A stretch of DNA of 64,000 bases, from assembly GCF_000799715.1 (NCBI RefSeq), contig NZ_JUHG01000011.1:1598968-1662967 (forward strand), written 5' to 3'. Numbering within the stretch: the first letter of the stretch is position 1; the number at the start of each line of letters is the position of its first letter. Below the pieces are notes generated by a model that worked only from the letters and a program-made list of their open reading frames with translations, searched no databases and was not told the DNA's origin. Of the stretch, positions 55,226-63,960 are shown piece after piece. This DNA is from Martinezella rhizogenes. GTDB lineage: Bacteria > Pseudomonadota > Alphaproteobacteria > Rhizobiales > Rhizobiaceae. Both the position numbers and the translations under genes were made by a program.

Positions 55226-56812
55226 TCAGTTACCCCCGCGCACGCCATCCAGCAGATGCGGCAGGCCCTTGACGCCTTCATCTCTCAATTCAGCCGGCAG
55301 CAATCCGTCCGGAATATCCTGATAGGACACCGGACGCAGGAAGCGGCGGATGGCAAGCGTGCCGACCGAGGTGGTGCGGCTGTCCGACGTCGCCGGGAAC
55401 GGGCCGCCATGCACCATGGCGTGGCTGACTTCGACACCAGTCGGCCAGCCATTGGCGAGAATGCGCCCGGCCTTGCGTTCCAGCACCGGCAGCAGTTTGG
55501 CGGCAGTGGCGTGATCGCCGGCATCGAGCTGCAGGGTCGCGGTGAGCTGGCCTTCGAGCTTTTCGGCAACGGCGATCATCTGGTCGATATCCTTGCAGCG
55601 CACCAGCAGGCTCGCCGCACCGAAGACCTCGTGACCGAGCCGCTCATCGGCAAGGAATTCCTCGGCATCGGTTTCGAAGAAGATACCCGGGCTACGGTTG
55701 ACGCCTTCGGCCGGCGCACCGTGAGCAACCGTCTTCACCGCCTCATGGTCGGCCAGAGCCGCAACGCCAGTGTCGAAAGCAGCATGGATGCCGGGTGTCA
55801 GCATCGGCGCCGGTGCGCGGCCGGTCAGTGCTGCGCTGGCAGCCTCGACGAAACGGTCGAGATCAGGGCCGTCGATGGCGAAGACCAGGCCGGGATTGGT
55901 GCAGAACTGGCCGGCACCGAGCGTCAGCGAATCGATGAAGCCGGTGCCGATTGCCTCGGCGCGGGCGGCAAGCCCTGCCGGAAACAGGAAGACCGGGTTG
56001 ACGCTGCTCATCTCGGCATAGACCGGGATCGGCTCCGGCCGTGCGGCCGCGATCGCGCCGAGCGCCAGACCGCCGCCGCGCGAGCCGGTGAAACCGACCG
56101 CCTTGATATGCGGATTGCGCACCAGCGCGGCGCCGGTTTCATTGGCGCCGGTTAGAAGCGAGAAGGTGCCTTCCGGTAAGCCACAAGCGACCACGGCGGC
56201 GCGGATGGCGCGTCCCACAAGTTCGCCGGTACCCGGATGGGCGAGATGGCCCTTGACGACGACGGGGCAGCCGGCCGCCAGCGCCGAAGCGGTATCGCCG
56301 CCGGCAACCGAGAAGGCGAGCGGGAAATTGCTGGCGCCGAAGACGGCGACAGGGCCGAGCGCAATCTGGCGCAGGCGCAGATCCGGGCGCGGCAGCGGCT
56401 TGCGTTCCGGCAATGCCGGATCGACGCGCAGGTCGAGCCATTCGCCGGAACGAACCACTTGCGCGAACAGCCGAAGCTGGCCAACGGTGCGGCCGCGCTC
56501 GCCCTGCAGGCGGGCAGCCGGCAGGCCAGTCTCTTCCGTAGCGCGCTCGATCAGTATATCGCCGATCTCCATGATCTTGTCGGCGATGGTCTCGAGAAAC
56601 GTCGCCCGGGCTTCGGGCGTGGTCGCGCGATAGGTGTCGAACGCCTGGCCAGCAAGCGCGCAGGCGCGGGCGACCTCCGCCTCGCTGGCAATGGCGAAGG
56701 CCGGCTCGAGATTTCCGCCGGTCGCCGGGTTGATAGCGCGGGCGGACTTGTTTTCACCGGTCGACTCCGCGCCAATCAGCAGATCGCCGCTAATCACAAA
56801 AGACTGTGTCAT
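55226..56812 (-). CDS. Aldehyde dehydrogenase, alpha-ketoglutaric semialdehyde type
   Basis: The 528-residue NAD(P)-dependent enzyme has the ALDH signatures [20 protein letters not shown], the general base Glu in [13 protein letters not shown] and the catalytic Cys in [10 protein letters not shown]. The long form and the motif set match alpha-ketoglutaric semialdehyde dehydrogenases, which end the oxidative routes for L-arabinose, D-glucarate and hydroxyproline by making 2-oxoglutarate. Its promoter shares a 10-base motif with the dgoR-like promoter 17 kb away. Confidence 0.85.
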   Translation of the reverse strand: MTQSFVISGDLLIGAESTGENKSARAINPATGGNLEPAFAIASEAEVARACALAGQAFDTYRATTPEARATFLETIADKIMEIGDILIERATEETGLPAARLQGERGRTVGQLRLFAQVVRSGEWLDLRVDPALPERKPLPRPDLRLRQIALGPVAVFGASNFPLAFSVAGGDTASALAAGCPVVVKGHLAHPGTGELVGRAIRAAVVACGLPEGTFSLLTGANETGAALVRNPHIKAVGFTGSRGGGLALGAIAAARPEPIPVYAEMSSVNPVFLFPAGLAARAEAIGTGFIDSLTLGAGQFCTNPGLVFAIDGPDLDRFVEAASAALTGRAPAPMLTPGIHAAFDTGVAALADHEAVKTVAHGAPAEGVNRSPGIFFETDAEEFLADERLGHEVFGAASLLVRCKDIDQMIAVAEKLEGQLTATLQLDAGDHATAAKLLPVLERKAGRILANGWPTGVEVSHAMVHGGPFPATSDSRTTSVGTLAIRRFLRPVSYQDIPDGLLPAELRDEGVKGLPHLLDGVRGGN

Positions 56813-56886
56813 GGGTATTCCTTGATGATGCCGGGGCGCTGGGAGGTGCGCCCGTCAGGAGCAGATAGCAGGATGAAATGACAGAT

Positions 56887-56907
56887 GTAAGATGATAATC
56901 GTCATCT
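56887..56907 (-). promoter_or_regulatory. Candidate regulator site upstream of the aldehyde dehydrogenase
   Basis: AGATGA (56890-56895) and TCATCT (56902-56907) form a dyad with a 6-base spacer. The segment GTAAGATGAT at 56887-56896 is identical to that at 39907-39916 in front of the GntR gene. Confidence 0.5.
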
Positions 56908-57020
56908 AAATATCAAGCCTTGGCCGGGGAGATAAGGCGGCGACCGTCGCCATATGGCATTATAGAACGGTTCGTGCCAATTTACCGCCCATCCGAACGA
57001 TTGATTGCGGCAAAGTCCTC

Positions 57021-58532
57021 ATGTCCATTGCGCTTCTCGCCGATCCCATCGTCCAGTTCTGTATCCTGGTGATCGTCGGCACATTTGCCAGCCGCTTCCT
57101 GCTGCGTCACCGGCGTGCTGGACGGCTGATCGGCCAAATCGCCTTTTTCGTCAGCCTCACCGCGTTGCTGCTTTACCACGGCATCGTGCCCTATGAGCAG
57201 AGCCCGCCGCAGGAGACGGTGACGTTGCGCGTCTTCACCGGCTTCGCCAAGATCGTCTGGTGGATCAACGGCGCCTGGGTACTGGTCGCCTTCGTCCGCC
57301 TGTTCCTGATCTTCGAACGTAAGCCGCGCGAGGGCCGGCTGCTACAGGATGTGGTCGTCGGCATCATCTATCTCGGCGCTATCCTCTCCGTCATCGCCGA
57401 TGTCTTCAGCGTCCCCATCGGCACCTTGATCGCAACCTCCGGCGTCTTCGCCATCATTCTCGGCCTGGCGCTGCAAAGCACGCTGAGCGATGTCTTCTCC
57501 GGCCTGGCGCTCAATCTCGGTCGGCCCTATTCCATCGGCGATTGGGTGGTGCTCGACAACGATATCCAGGGCCGCGTCGTCGAGACCAATTGGCGAGCCA
57601 CGCATCTGCTCAACGGTACAAACGACCTCGTCGTTATTCCGAACAGCACCCTTGCCAAGACGCGGATCACCAATCTCTCCAGCCCGGACGAAAGCCACGG
57701 CGTCACCATCACCGTGCGCATCCAGCCGACTACCCAGCCGAACGTCATCGCCGAGGTGATGCGCAACGTTCTGATCAGTTGCAACGCGATCCAGAAGACG
57801 CCCGAACCCAGCGTGATGGTCAATTCGATCGACGCGCAGGCCGTGGAACTGCAACTGACCTTCCGCATCCGCGACATATCGCAGACCACCGCCGCCAAGA
57901 ACGAAATCTACGATCTCATCTACCGTCATTCGAAAGCAGGCGGCCTGAAACTCGCTGGCCCTCCCGGTGCGATCATGATGCCATCGGAAGAGCGGGCCGA
58001 GACGGCGGCGAGCATCGCCCAGCATCCGGGCACGCCCTGGCGGCTGCTCAACAATATCCCACTGTTCTCGTCGCTGACCGAAGACGAGAAGGAGCACCTC
58101 GCATCGCATATGCAGCGCCATACCTATCGCAAGGATACCGTTATCGCCGAGCAGGGAACGCGGCTGCGGGCGCTGACGATCGTGCGCTCCGGCGTTGTCA
58201 GCATCACCCGTAAAGAGGCACAACGGCAAATCGAACTGACACGGCTTGCTCCCGGCGATTATTTCGGCGAAGGCGGCTTGCTGATGGACGCAGATGAAGT
58301 CGGCACGATCCGGGCGCTGACCTTCGTGGTCACCTACGAGATCGGCGAGGATTGCCTGGCGCCCCTGTTGCGCGACCGCCCCTCCCTCGCCGAGGAGCTG
58401 GGAGCTATCCTCTCAAAACGCGTCGAGGCCGAACACCACCTCTTCGGCGCCAGCAACATGCTGGTCAACGGCGCCCCCGTCAGCTCGCTGAGTGCCCGCA
58501 TCAAGCATCTGTTTCAGATACAGCATGATTAG
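57021..58532 (+). CDS. MscS-type channel with C-terminal cyclic-nucleotide-binding domain
   Basis: The 503-residue membrane protein has three or four N-terminal helices, an MscS pore/TM3 helix (LGLALQSTLSDVFSGLALNL), a beta domain beginning RPYSIGDWVV, and the MscS alpha/beta cap to about residue 310. A cNMP-binding domain (about 340-470) follows, with FGEGGLL and TIRAL in place of the phosphate-binding cassette. Such bCNG channels are proposed to be gated by cyclic nucleotides rather than tension. The gene diverges from the aldehyde dehydrogenase. Confidence 0.9.
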   Translation: MSIALLADPIVQFCILVIVGTFASRFLLRHRRAGRLIGQIAFFVSLTALLLYHGIVPYEQSPPQETVTLRVFTGFAKIVWWINGAWVLVAFVRLFLIFERKPREGRLLQDVVVGIIYLGAILSVIADVFSVPIGTLIATSGVFAIILGLALQSTLSDVFSGLALNLGRPYSIGDWVVLDNDIQGRVVETNWRATHLLNGTNDLVVIPNSTLAKTRITNLSSPDESHGVTITVRIQPTTQPNVIAEVMRNVLISCNAIQKTPEPSVMVNSIDAQAVELQLTFRIRDISQTTAAKNEIYDLIYRHSKAGGLKLAGPPGAIMMPSEERAETAASIAQHPGTPWRLLNNIPLFSSLTEDEKEHLASHMQRHTYRKDTVIAEQGTRLRALTIVRSGVVSITRKEAQRQIELTRLAPGDYFGEGGLLMDADEVGTIRALTFVVTYEIGEDCLAPLLRDRPSLAEELGAILSKRVEAEHHLFGASNMLVNGAPVSSLSARIKHLFQIQHD

Positions 58533-58549
58533 AACTTGCCGCTAACCCT

Positions 58550-59179
58550 TCACGCCGCGTCCGCCGCCTCGGTTCGCTTGGATACCTTGGATACATGGAA
58601 GAGATTGTGGCCGACGGCGAGCGCCGCCTTCAAGTGAGACGACACCTCCTGTGTCTCCGATCCGAGCAGAAGCTCGGATGTGACGACGCGTGCGCCACAG
58701 TAGCCGAAGATCCCGTGGTCGATCTGCGTCTTCATCGCGCCGAAATAGCCGTGCCGCGCGTAGGTTCGCAGGCTGGCGCCGCCGATGGCAACCAGATGAA
58801 CCTTGAGATGGCGAAGTTTCTTCACCGATTTTCCGTCCGGACCCTCGTCATAGGCCCAGCCATTGGTGAACACCCGATCGATCCATCCCTTGAGAAGCCC
58901 CGGCATCGACCACCAATAGACGGGATAGACCAGCACGAGGGCATCGGCGCGATCGATCCTCGCCTGTTCGGCTGCGACATCGGCGGCGGGTGGCGCCTGC
59001 CTCAAATGGAGGGCGATATCGGCTGCGGTGAATCGCGGATCGAAAGCCTCCGCCGCAAGATCGGCGATTTCAAAGGTATCGCCCTCTCCGGCCAGGGACA
59101 CGCCCTCGGCAATATGCGCCGCGACACTATGGCTGAGCGACGTCTGATCGGGATGCGCGACAACGATAAGCGCGTGCAT
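58550..59179 (-). CDS. NAD(P)H-quinone reductase, flavodoxin-fold
   Basis: The 209-residue flavoprotein resembles NQO1/MdaB/KefF. The FMN/FAD site reads VVAHPDQTSLSHSVA, and YPVYWWSMPGLLKGWIDRVF with GWAY is the family core. It reduces quinones or azo compounds by two electrons. It is divergent from a TetR gene across 79 bases that carry a palindromic operator, so it is probably the regulated target. Confidence 0.88.
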   Translation of the reverse strand: MHALIVVAHPDQTSLSHSVAAHIAEGVSLAGEGDTFEIADLAAEAFDPRFTAADIALHLRQAPPAADVAAEQARIDRADALVLVYPVYWWSMPGLLKGWIDRVFTNGWAYDEGPDGKSVKKLRHLKVHLVAIGGASLRTYARHGYFGAMKTQIDHGIFGYCGARVVTSELLLGSETQEVSSHLKAALAVGHNLFHVSKVSKRTEAADAA

Positions 59180-59223
59180 GGTAAAAACTCCTGCGAACGG
59201 GTTGCGGGTTAGGAAAACATCTT

Positions 59224-59254
59224 ATATACTTTTAGTAAGTTACTTTTGGTATAT
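59224..59254. promoter_or_regulatory. TetR-type operator between quinone reductase and TetR genes
   Basis: Two concentric dyads share one centre at 59239. The outer arms ATATAC and GTATAT lie at 59224-59229 and 59249-59254. The inner arms AGTAA and TTACT lie at 59234-59238 and 59240-59244. The site starts 5 bases before the TetR start codon. Confidence 0.6.
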
Positions 59255-59258
59255 AGCA

Positions 59259-59876
59259 ATGTCAAGCGCCGAAGATCTGAAACAGGCTTCCAACTCACCA
59301 CCGCGCCGCCGGTTAACGAGAGAGGAGCGGCACCGCCAGCTTCTGGCTGTCGCATGGCGTGTGATCCGTGAAGAGGGGACCGAAGCCTTGACGCTTGGGC
59401 GCCTTGCCGAGCAAGCCAATATCACCAAACCCGTCGTCTACGATCATTTCAGCACGCGGCCGGGCCTGCTGGCCACCCTTTACCAGGATTTCGACGCTCG
59501 GCAGACGACGGCAATGGATGCCGCACTTCAGGCAAGCGAGCCGACCCTGACGGACAGGGCGTCGGTCATCGCCTCCGCCTATGTCGATTGCGTGCTGCTT
59601 CAGGGGCGAGAAATACCCGGCGTGATCGCGGCCCTGGCCGGCTCACCGGAACTCGAAAAGATCAAGCGCGACTATGAGACGGTATTCATCGAGAAATGCC
59701 GGATCGCCCTCGCACCATTCGCAAAGACCGGCACCATCGCTTCCGCTGGTCTATGGGCCATGCTCGGCGCGGCCGAGGCCCTGTCCTATGCCGCGGCGAC
59801 AGGGGACATTACGGCTGCGGAAGCGCAAGCCGAACTCTTCGAAACCATCGTCGGGATGGTTGCTAGAAACGTCTGA
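59259..59876 (+). CDS. TetR-family regulator
   Basis: The 205-residue regulator has a helix-turn-helix in LTLGRLAEQANITKPVVYDH (FSTRPGLLATLYQ follows) and a C-terminal ligand domain. ATG at 59259 is the natural start. It probably represses the divergent quinone-reductase gene and itself through the palindrome at 59224-59254. Confidence 0.88.
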   Translation: MSSAEDLKQASNSPPRRRLTREERHRQLLAVAWRVIREEGTEALTLGRLAEQANITKPVVYDHFSTRPGLLATLYQDFDARQTTAMDAALQASEPTLTDRASVIASAYVDCVLLQGREIPGVIAALAGSPELEKIKRDYETVFIEKCRIALAPFAKTGTIASAGLWAMLGAAEALSYAAATGDITAAEAQAELFETIVGMVARNV

Positions 59877-59914
59877 GAGCACCGTGTCCCGGACGGTTAC
59901 GACAACCATAGGCT

Positions 59915-61432
59915 CTAATTCGACTGCGCCGCAGGCTTCGTCGTAAAAAATGCCTTGGCATCCTCGCTGAACTGCTCGCGCGACGTCGGCCGTGTGTAGA
60001 ACATATGCCCGCCACGATAGAGCTTCAGCGCCACGCGATCGGCAAGGGCCGGCGGCATGTGATCGAGCACATATTTGTTGACGCCGAAGGGAATGATGAT
60101 GTCGCTGTAACCCTGCGCCACCAGCAGCCGGGACGATGGCACCAGCGACAGCATCTCCTTGATATCGTCCGTCGCGCTGGCACTCAGCCGCGAGCCGCCT
60201 TTGCGGCCGCCCCAGTTCCATTGCTCGTTCACGGAATTCGACAGCAGCGTATAGGTCATGTCGGTGTGGAAGCCGAGTTCGTCGCGCGCATAGCTCGAAA
60301 AAGCGCCGCCATAGGCGCGCACGAAACCATCCAGAATCGGATCGCCGCCATGCTCCGCATCCGACTGCGGATAGGGATCGGGTGCCAAGAACGAGGCGTC
60401 GTACATACTGGCGACATCGCCATCTCCGCCATCGGAATGTTTCTGATAGACCCCACCGAGAAAGCCCTGGTTGCGGGCGACGACATCTTCTGGGATGCCC
60501 GTCAGCTTGGCCACACGCCCATAGAAGGCACGGCCGGCATCACCGGTCGGCGGCGGGCCTGCCAGCGCCGGCAGATATTCGTTCAGCGCAAATGTCTCGG
60601 CATCCCGAACCCCCTGCTCGCTGAAGACATTTTTCCGTTCCAGCTCGGCGGCCGCCAGAGACGGCAATCCGAGGGCCGCGCCGAACGCCAGATCATTCGC
60701 CCCAAAGACCAGCCGCCCCTCGATCAGCGGCGACAACATGACGATGCCGGAAATCAAGATGCCCTGCTCCCGCCGGAGGCTGGTGGCGACCTTTGCCGAA
60801 CGGAACCCGCCATAGCTTTCGCCGAGAATATATTTCGGCGAAGAGGCCCGCCCATTATGCGTGAGATATAACGCGATCGCCTTGGCAAGGCTGTCGGCAT
60901 CCGAACGCACATTATAGAAATCACTGGCGTCGTTCGGCTTGACCGTGCGGCTCCAGCCGGTACCGATCGGATCGATCAGCACGAGATCGGTGAAATTCAG
61001 CCAGCTCTGCGGATTGTCCACAAGCTTGGCATTGGCGCCGTCGCGGGCGTCGGGACCGAAATCGAGAATACGCGGGCCAACCAGGCCAAGGCTCAGAAAA
61101 GCCGAGGCAGCGCCCGGCCCGCCATTGAAGACGAAAGTGATCGGCCTTCCGGGATTACGATCCTTGGCGACATAGGCGGTATAAAAGATCGCCGCCGTGC
61201 GCGCGCCATCCTGGCCGAAAAGATCGAGTGTTCCGGCCGTCGCCGTATAGGGAATGCTCTTGCCATCCGCATTCAGCACATGATCGCTGACCGCGTCGGC
61301 CGGCAACAGGGAAAGAACGCTGCCGCCGCCCCCGCCGCCAGTGTGGCCCTGCTCCGGCGGCGCGGCAAAGGCCAGCGTCGAGACAAGGGAAAAGACCAGC
61401 GCAAGGCCCGGAACAATCTGGCGAAAAGACAT
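59915..61432 (-). CDS. Exported S10-family serine carboxypeptidase-like protein
   Basis: The 505-residue protein has a signal peptide (IVPGLALVFSLVSTLAFA, cut before APPEQ), a Gly-rich stretch (GGGGGG) and an alpha/beta hydrolase fold. The oxyanion segment is FVFNGGPGAAS, the nucleophile motif is GESYGGFRSAKVA, the Asp lies in YSDIIIPF and the His in GGHMFYTR. The S10 family removes C-terminal residues; bacterial exported members are poorly studied. The start at 61432 has AGGA eight bases upstream. Confidence 0.87.
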   Translation of the reverse strand: MSFRQIVPGLALVFSLVSTLAFAAPPEQGHTGGGGGGSVLSLLPADAVSDHVLNADGKSIPYTATAGTLDLFGQDGARTAAIFYTAYVAKDRNPGRPITFVFNGGPGAASAFLSLGLVGPRILDFGPDARDGANAKLVDNPQSWLNFTDLVLIDPIGTGWSRTVKPNDASDFYNVRSDADSLAKAIALYLTHNGRASSPKYILGESYGGFRSAKVATSLRREQGILISGIVMLSPLIEGRLVFGANDLAFGAALGLPSLAAAELERKNVFSEQGVRDAETFALNEYLPALAGPPPTGDAGRAFYGRVAKLTGIPEDVVARNQGFLGGVYQKHSDGGDGDVASMYDASFLAPDPYPQSDAEHGGDPILDGFVRAYGGAFSSYARDELGFHTDMTYTLLSNSVNEQWNWGGRKGGSRLSASATDDIKEMLSLVPSSRLLVAQGYSDIIIPFGVNKYVLDHMPPALADRVALKLYRGGHMFYTRPTSREQFSEDAKAFFTTKPAAQSN

Positions 61433-61557
61433 GGGAACGCATCCTCCATCGGCCCCGCGCATCGACGCCGTCGTCCCGGATACTATTCCACCGATGGCAA
61501 GGGCGGGAACTCAAGAGATGTTGATCGCCGATCCCTCCATCAAATCGGACGGGCGAT

Positions 61558-62244
61558 TCAGAACTTGATCATGTCGATCCTGGTCAGCGTCGTCTTTTGC
61601 GAGACGCCGGGCGCGTTGACCATATGCCAGGCCACATATTGCTCGGCGTAAAGCTCGGTGGACGACATGCCGTCCACCGGCAGAATGATGTTCATGCCGT
61701 TCAGCGCCGCATCGGTGGCGGTATCGAGAACCGCGCCCTCGGAGGCCGTGCCGGTGACGATCACCGTCGTAATGCCCTTGTCGGAGAGGATATCGCGTAG
61801 ATTGGTGCCGACGAACTTGTCCGGGCCGGATTTGACAATCGGATCGCTTGCCAGCGGCGCGAGGTCGGTGGCGATATCCTGCGGCTCACCCTTGCCGGCG
61901 AGGCTATAGACGACGAACACACCCTTGGCGCGCGCCTCGTCAAGCATCGTCTTGACCTTTGGCACGGAGGCGAGGCAACGCGGCTTGGTATTCTTGTTGC
62001 ACGGTCCCTTGGTTGGATCCTGCGCACCGTTGAAGTCGAGGATCAATAGTGCTGTCGTCTTCAGATCGACCGTCACCGGCTTCAACTCCGGTGCCGCTGG
62101 CGGCTTCACATTCTGCCAGTCGTCAATGATGGTCTGGGCGGACGCCGCCGAAGTGCCGAGGGGGGCCATGGACGCGCTGAGCGCGATGAAACCAATACCG
62201 AAGGCAAAAGCCGATTTCCGCATCACGCTGCCGATATGTCTCAT
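61558..62244 (-). CDS. Exported isochorismatase-like protein lacking the catalytic cysteine
   Basis: The 228-residue protein has an N-terminal signal (FAFGIGFIALSASMAPL, AASA site) and an isochorismatase/cysteine-hydrolase fold. The catalytic Asp is present in ALLILDFNGAQ and the Lys in VKSGPDKFVGTNL. The position of the usual Cys (G-x-x-T-x-x-C-V) reads GTASEGAV, with Ala. The protein may bind rather than hydrolyse, or use another residue. ATG at 62244 is preferred, with GGAGAAAG upstream. Confidence 0.8.
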   Translation of the reverse strand: MRHIGSVMRKSAFAFGIGFIALSASMAPLGTSAASAQTIIDDWQNVKPPAAPELKPVTVDLKTTALLILDFNGAQDPTKGPCNKNTKPRCLASVPKVKTMLDEARAKGVFVVYSLAGKGEPQDIATDLAPLASDPIVKSGPDKFVGTNLRDILSDKGITTVIVTGTASEGAVLDTATDAALNGMNIILPVDGMSSTELYAEQYVAWHMVNAPGVSQKTTLTRIDMIKF

Positions 62245-62347
62245 GACACTTTCTCCAATTCCCACTGGATTAAGTGAAAACACGCAGAATGATAACGAAA
62301 TTCTTCGTGATCTCGGAGCAGAGCGGCAGGGAGCCTGGACGATCTTT

Positions 62348-62512
62348 TTAAGAGCCGGCCTGCTCTTTGGATCCGATCATGATCCCATCTTCGCCCTGTA
62401 GCTTGCCGAGCAGGCTTTGCAAGGCGTGCTTGATGGTTTCGATCTCCTCCGCGCTGGCAATTTCCGCCCAACGTTCATCCACCAGCCGGCCGGTCGCCCG
62501 ATGGGCGGGCCG
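62348..62512 (-). pseudogene. Remnant resembling the C-terminus of a MarR-type regulator
   Basis: An open stretch of 54 codons ending in TAA reads TGRLVDERWAEIASAEEIET, IKHALQSLLGKLQGEDG and so on. This resembles the last helices of MarR regulators, but an in-frame TGA at 62513-62515 cuts it and no DNA-binding half is found upstream. It lies in the 430-base gap between the isochorismatase-like gene and the binding-protein gene. The match is by impression only. Confidence 0.35.
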
Positions 62513-62674
62513 TCATGCTCTCCGCTGGCCACGCCTGCGATCATAGCCACTCCGGAATACAACAAGCATGCCGCGAGATTTCCGCAAGACAATCCACCGT
62601 TGACAAATGCCGGCCAGACCATAATCTCCCCTCAAGCGCTTGCGGTCGCCACCATTCTTTCGGAGATGAAGATC

Positions 62675-63562
62675 ATGCTGGCGAAATGCTCGAGACGGTT
62701 GGTTCTGGCTGGCCTCGCCCTTGGTGTTTCAATCCATATGGCCGCCGCGCAAACGCTCGACCTTATCGCGCAGAAGGGAACCATCCGGATCGGCTATATC
62801 ATCGACGAAGCACCTTTCTCGTTCAAGAAGAAGGACGGCAATCCGGCGGGATACACCATTGATCTCTGCGGCAAGATCGCCGATGCCGTCATGCGCAAGC
62901 TTCCGCAGGTGAAGCGCGACTATGTCGAGATCACCCTTGCCGATGGCTTCGATGCCGTGAAAAACGGCCAGATCGACCTTCTCTGCGGCGCCATCACCAT
63001 CAATCTTGCCAGGCGCGAAAGCGTCGATTTCTCCCAGCCGATCTTCCTGACCGGCGCAAGCGCGCTGCTGCGCAAGGATTCGCCCGAATACCTGCAGATC
63101 CTCTTCCTCGATAAGCGCCCGACCCGGGCCGCCGACACGAAATCGCCCTCGGCAAGCATCATCGGCGTCCGCTCCGATACCACCACCGGCGCGACGCTGC
63201 GCGAAGCACTCGGCCCCGATGTCCCGCAAACGCGCGTCGTCGATTTCGCCACCCATCAGGACGGGCTAAACGCGCTCGAAAACCACAAGATCGACGCCTA
63301 TTTCGCCGACCGCGCTCTTCTCATCAGCCTTGCCGCGCATGCCCACGCACCCTCGGTGCTGGCTATCGGCAACCGGCTGTTCACGCATGAGCCCTACGGG
63401 ATCGCACTACGACGAGACGACTCCACCTTTCGCCTCCTCGTGGATCAGGCGCTTACCCAGTTCTATCAGTCCGACGACTTTCCGAAGCTGCTGAAGACTT
63501 ATTTCGGGGATGAGGGGCCTGTTCTGCGCAGCGAGATCATGACTCAGTCGATTCCGGAGTAA
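62675..63562 (+). CDS. Family-3 periplasmic substrate-binding protein (amino-acid ABC transporter or orphan)
   Basis: The 295-residue protein has a signal peptide (LVLAGLALGVSIHMAAA, cut before QTL) and the type-3 binding fold, with GTIRIGYIIDEAPFSF, GYTIDLCGKIADAVM and GQIDLLCGAITINLARRESV. The usual ligand Arg is in the last string. No permease or ATPase gene is adjacent, so it is an orphan binding protein or a chemoreceptor partner. ATG at 62675 lies nine bases after GGAG; ATG at 62666 touches that site. Confidence 0.85.
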   Translation: MLAKCSRRLVLAGLALGVSIHMAAAQTLDLIAQKGTIRIGYIIDEAPFSFKKKDGNPAGYTIDLCGKIADAVMRKLPQVKRDYVEITLADGFDAVKNGQIDLLCGAITINLARRESVDFSQPIFLTGASALLRKDSPEYLQILFLDKRPTRAADTKSPSASIIGVRSDTTTGATLREALGPDVPQTRVVDFATHQDGLNALENHKIDAYFADRALLISLAAHAHAPSVLAIGNRLFTHEPYGIALRRDDSTFRLLVDQALTQFYQSDDFPKLLKTYFGDEGPVLRSEIMTQSIPE

Positions 63563-63614
63563 GGCCAAGAATCTGAACTGAGCTCTGGGCTCTCTCGGTT
63601 ACGCCAGAACGGCC

Positions 63615-63634
63615 AAAAGCCCCACGAGGGGGCT
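63615..63634 (-). terminator. Terminator downstream of tRNA-fMet (minus strand)
   Basis: AGCCCC (63618-63623) and GGGGCT (63629-63634) form a hairpin. Read on the minus strand it ends GGGGCT followed by TTTT (63618-63615). It lies 34 bases downstream of the tRNA and may also stop the convergent binding-protein transcript. Confidence 0.7.
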
Positions 63635-63668
63635 ATTGTTTATCGCGGCTTGTTTTTTTTGGAATGTT

Positions 63669-63745
<77 letters not shown>

Positions 63746-63754
63746 TTACCAGCG

Positions 63755-63863
63755 TAAACCCTTTGGGTTTATCGCGAGTGAGCAAACTCGCAGAGTTTGT
63801 CTCACCACAGCAAGTCGGCTTTGCCGGCTTGCGTCATCCGAGCAAATCCAAAGGATTTGTCTC
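63755..63863 (-). repeat. Tandem array of hairpin units before tRNA-fMet
   Basis: Four short hairpins follow one another: TAAACCC-ttt-GGGTTTA (63755-63771), CAAACTC-gca-GAGTTTG (63783-63799), CAAGTCGGC-ttt-GCCGGCTTG (63811-63831) and CAAATCC-aaa-GGATTTG (63843-63859). Two units, at 63781-63803 and 63841-63863, share the ends AGCAAA and TTTGTCTC while both stem halves change together. Confidence 0.7.
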
Positions 63864-63940
63864 GTGTAAGGCGGGCACCTTTTCGGGGTCGACCCACCTG
63901 ATATTCCAGAAGCGCTTGCTGCTTCCTTCAGGAAGCACAA

Positions 63941-63960
63941 AGGCCGCTTTGCTGCGGCCT
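63941..63960 (-). terminator. G+C-rich hairpin upstream of the hairpin array
   Basis: AGGCCGC (63941-63947) and GCGGCCT (63954-63960) form a perfect 7-bp stem; on the minus strand it is followed by TTTGTG. A second small hairpin, GCTTCC-ttca-GGAAGC (63921-63936), lies beside it. They could terminate or process the rRNA transcript expected from the right. Confidence 0.45.

Noticed and set aside
63755..63863. CRISPR-like array
   Set aside because: The units are palindromic hairpins without constant-length unique spacers, and no cas gene is in the window.
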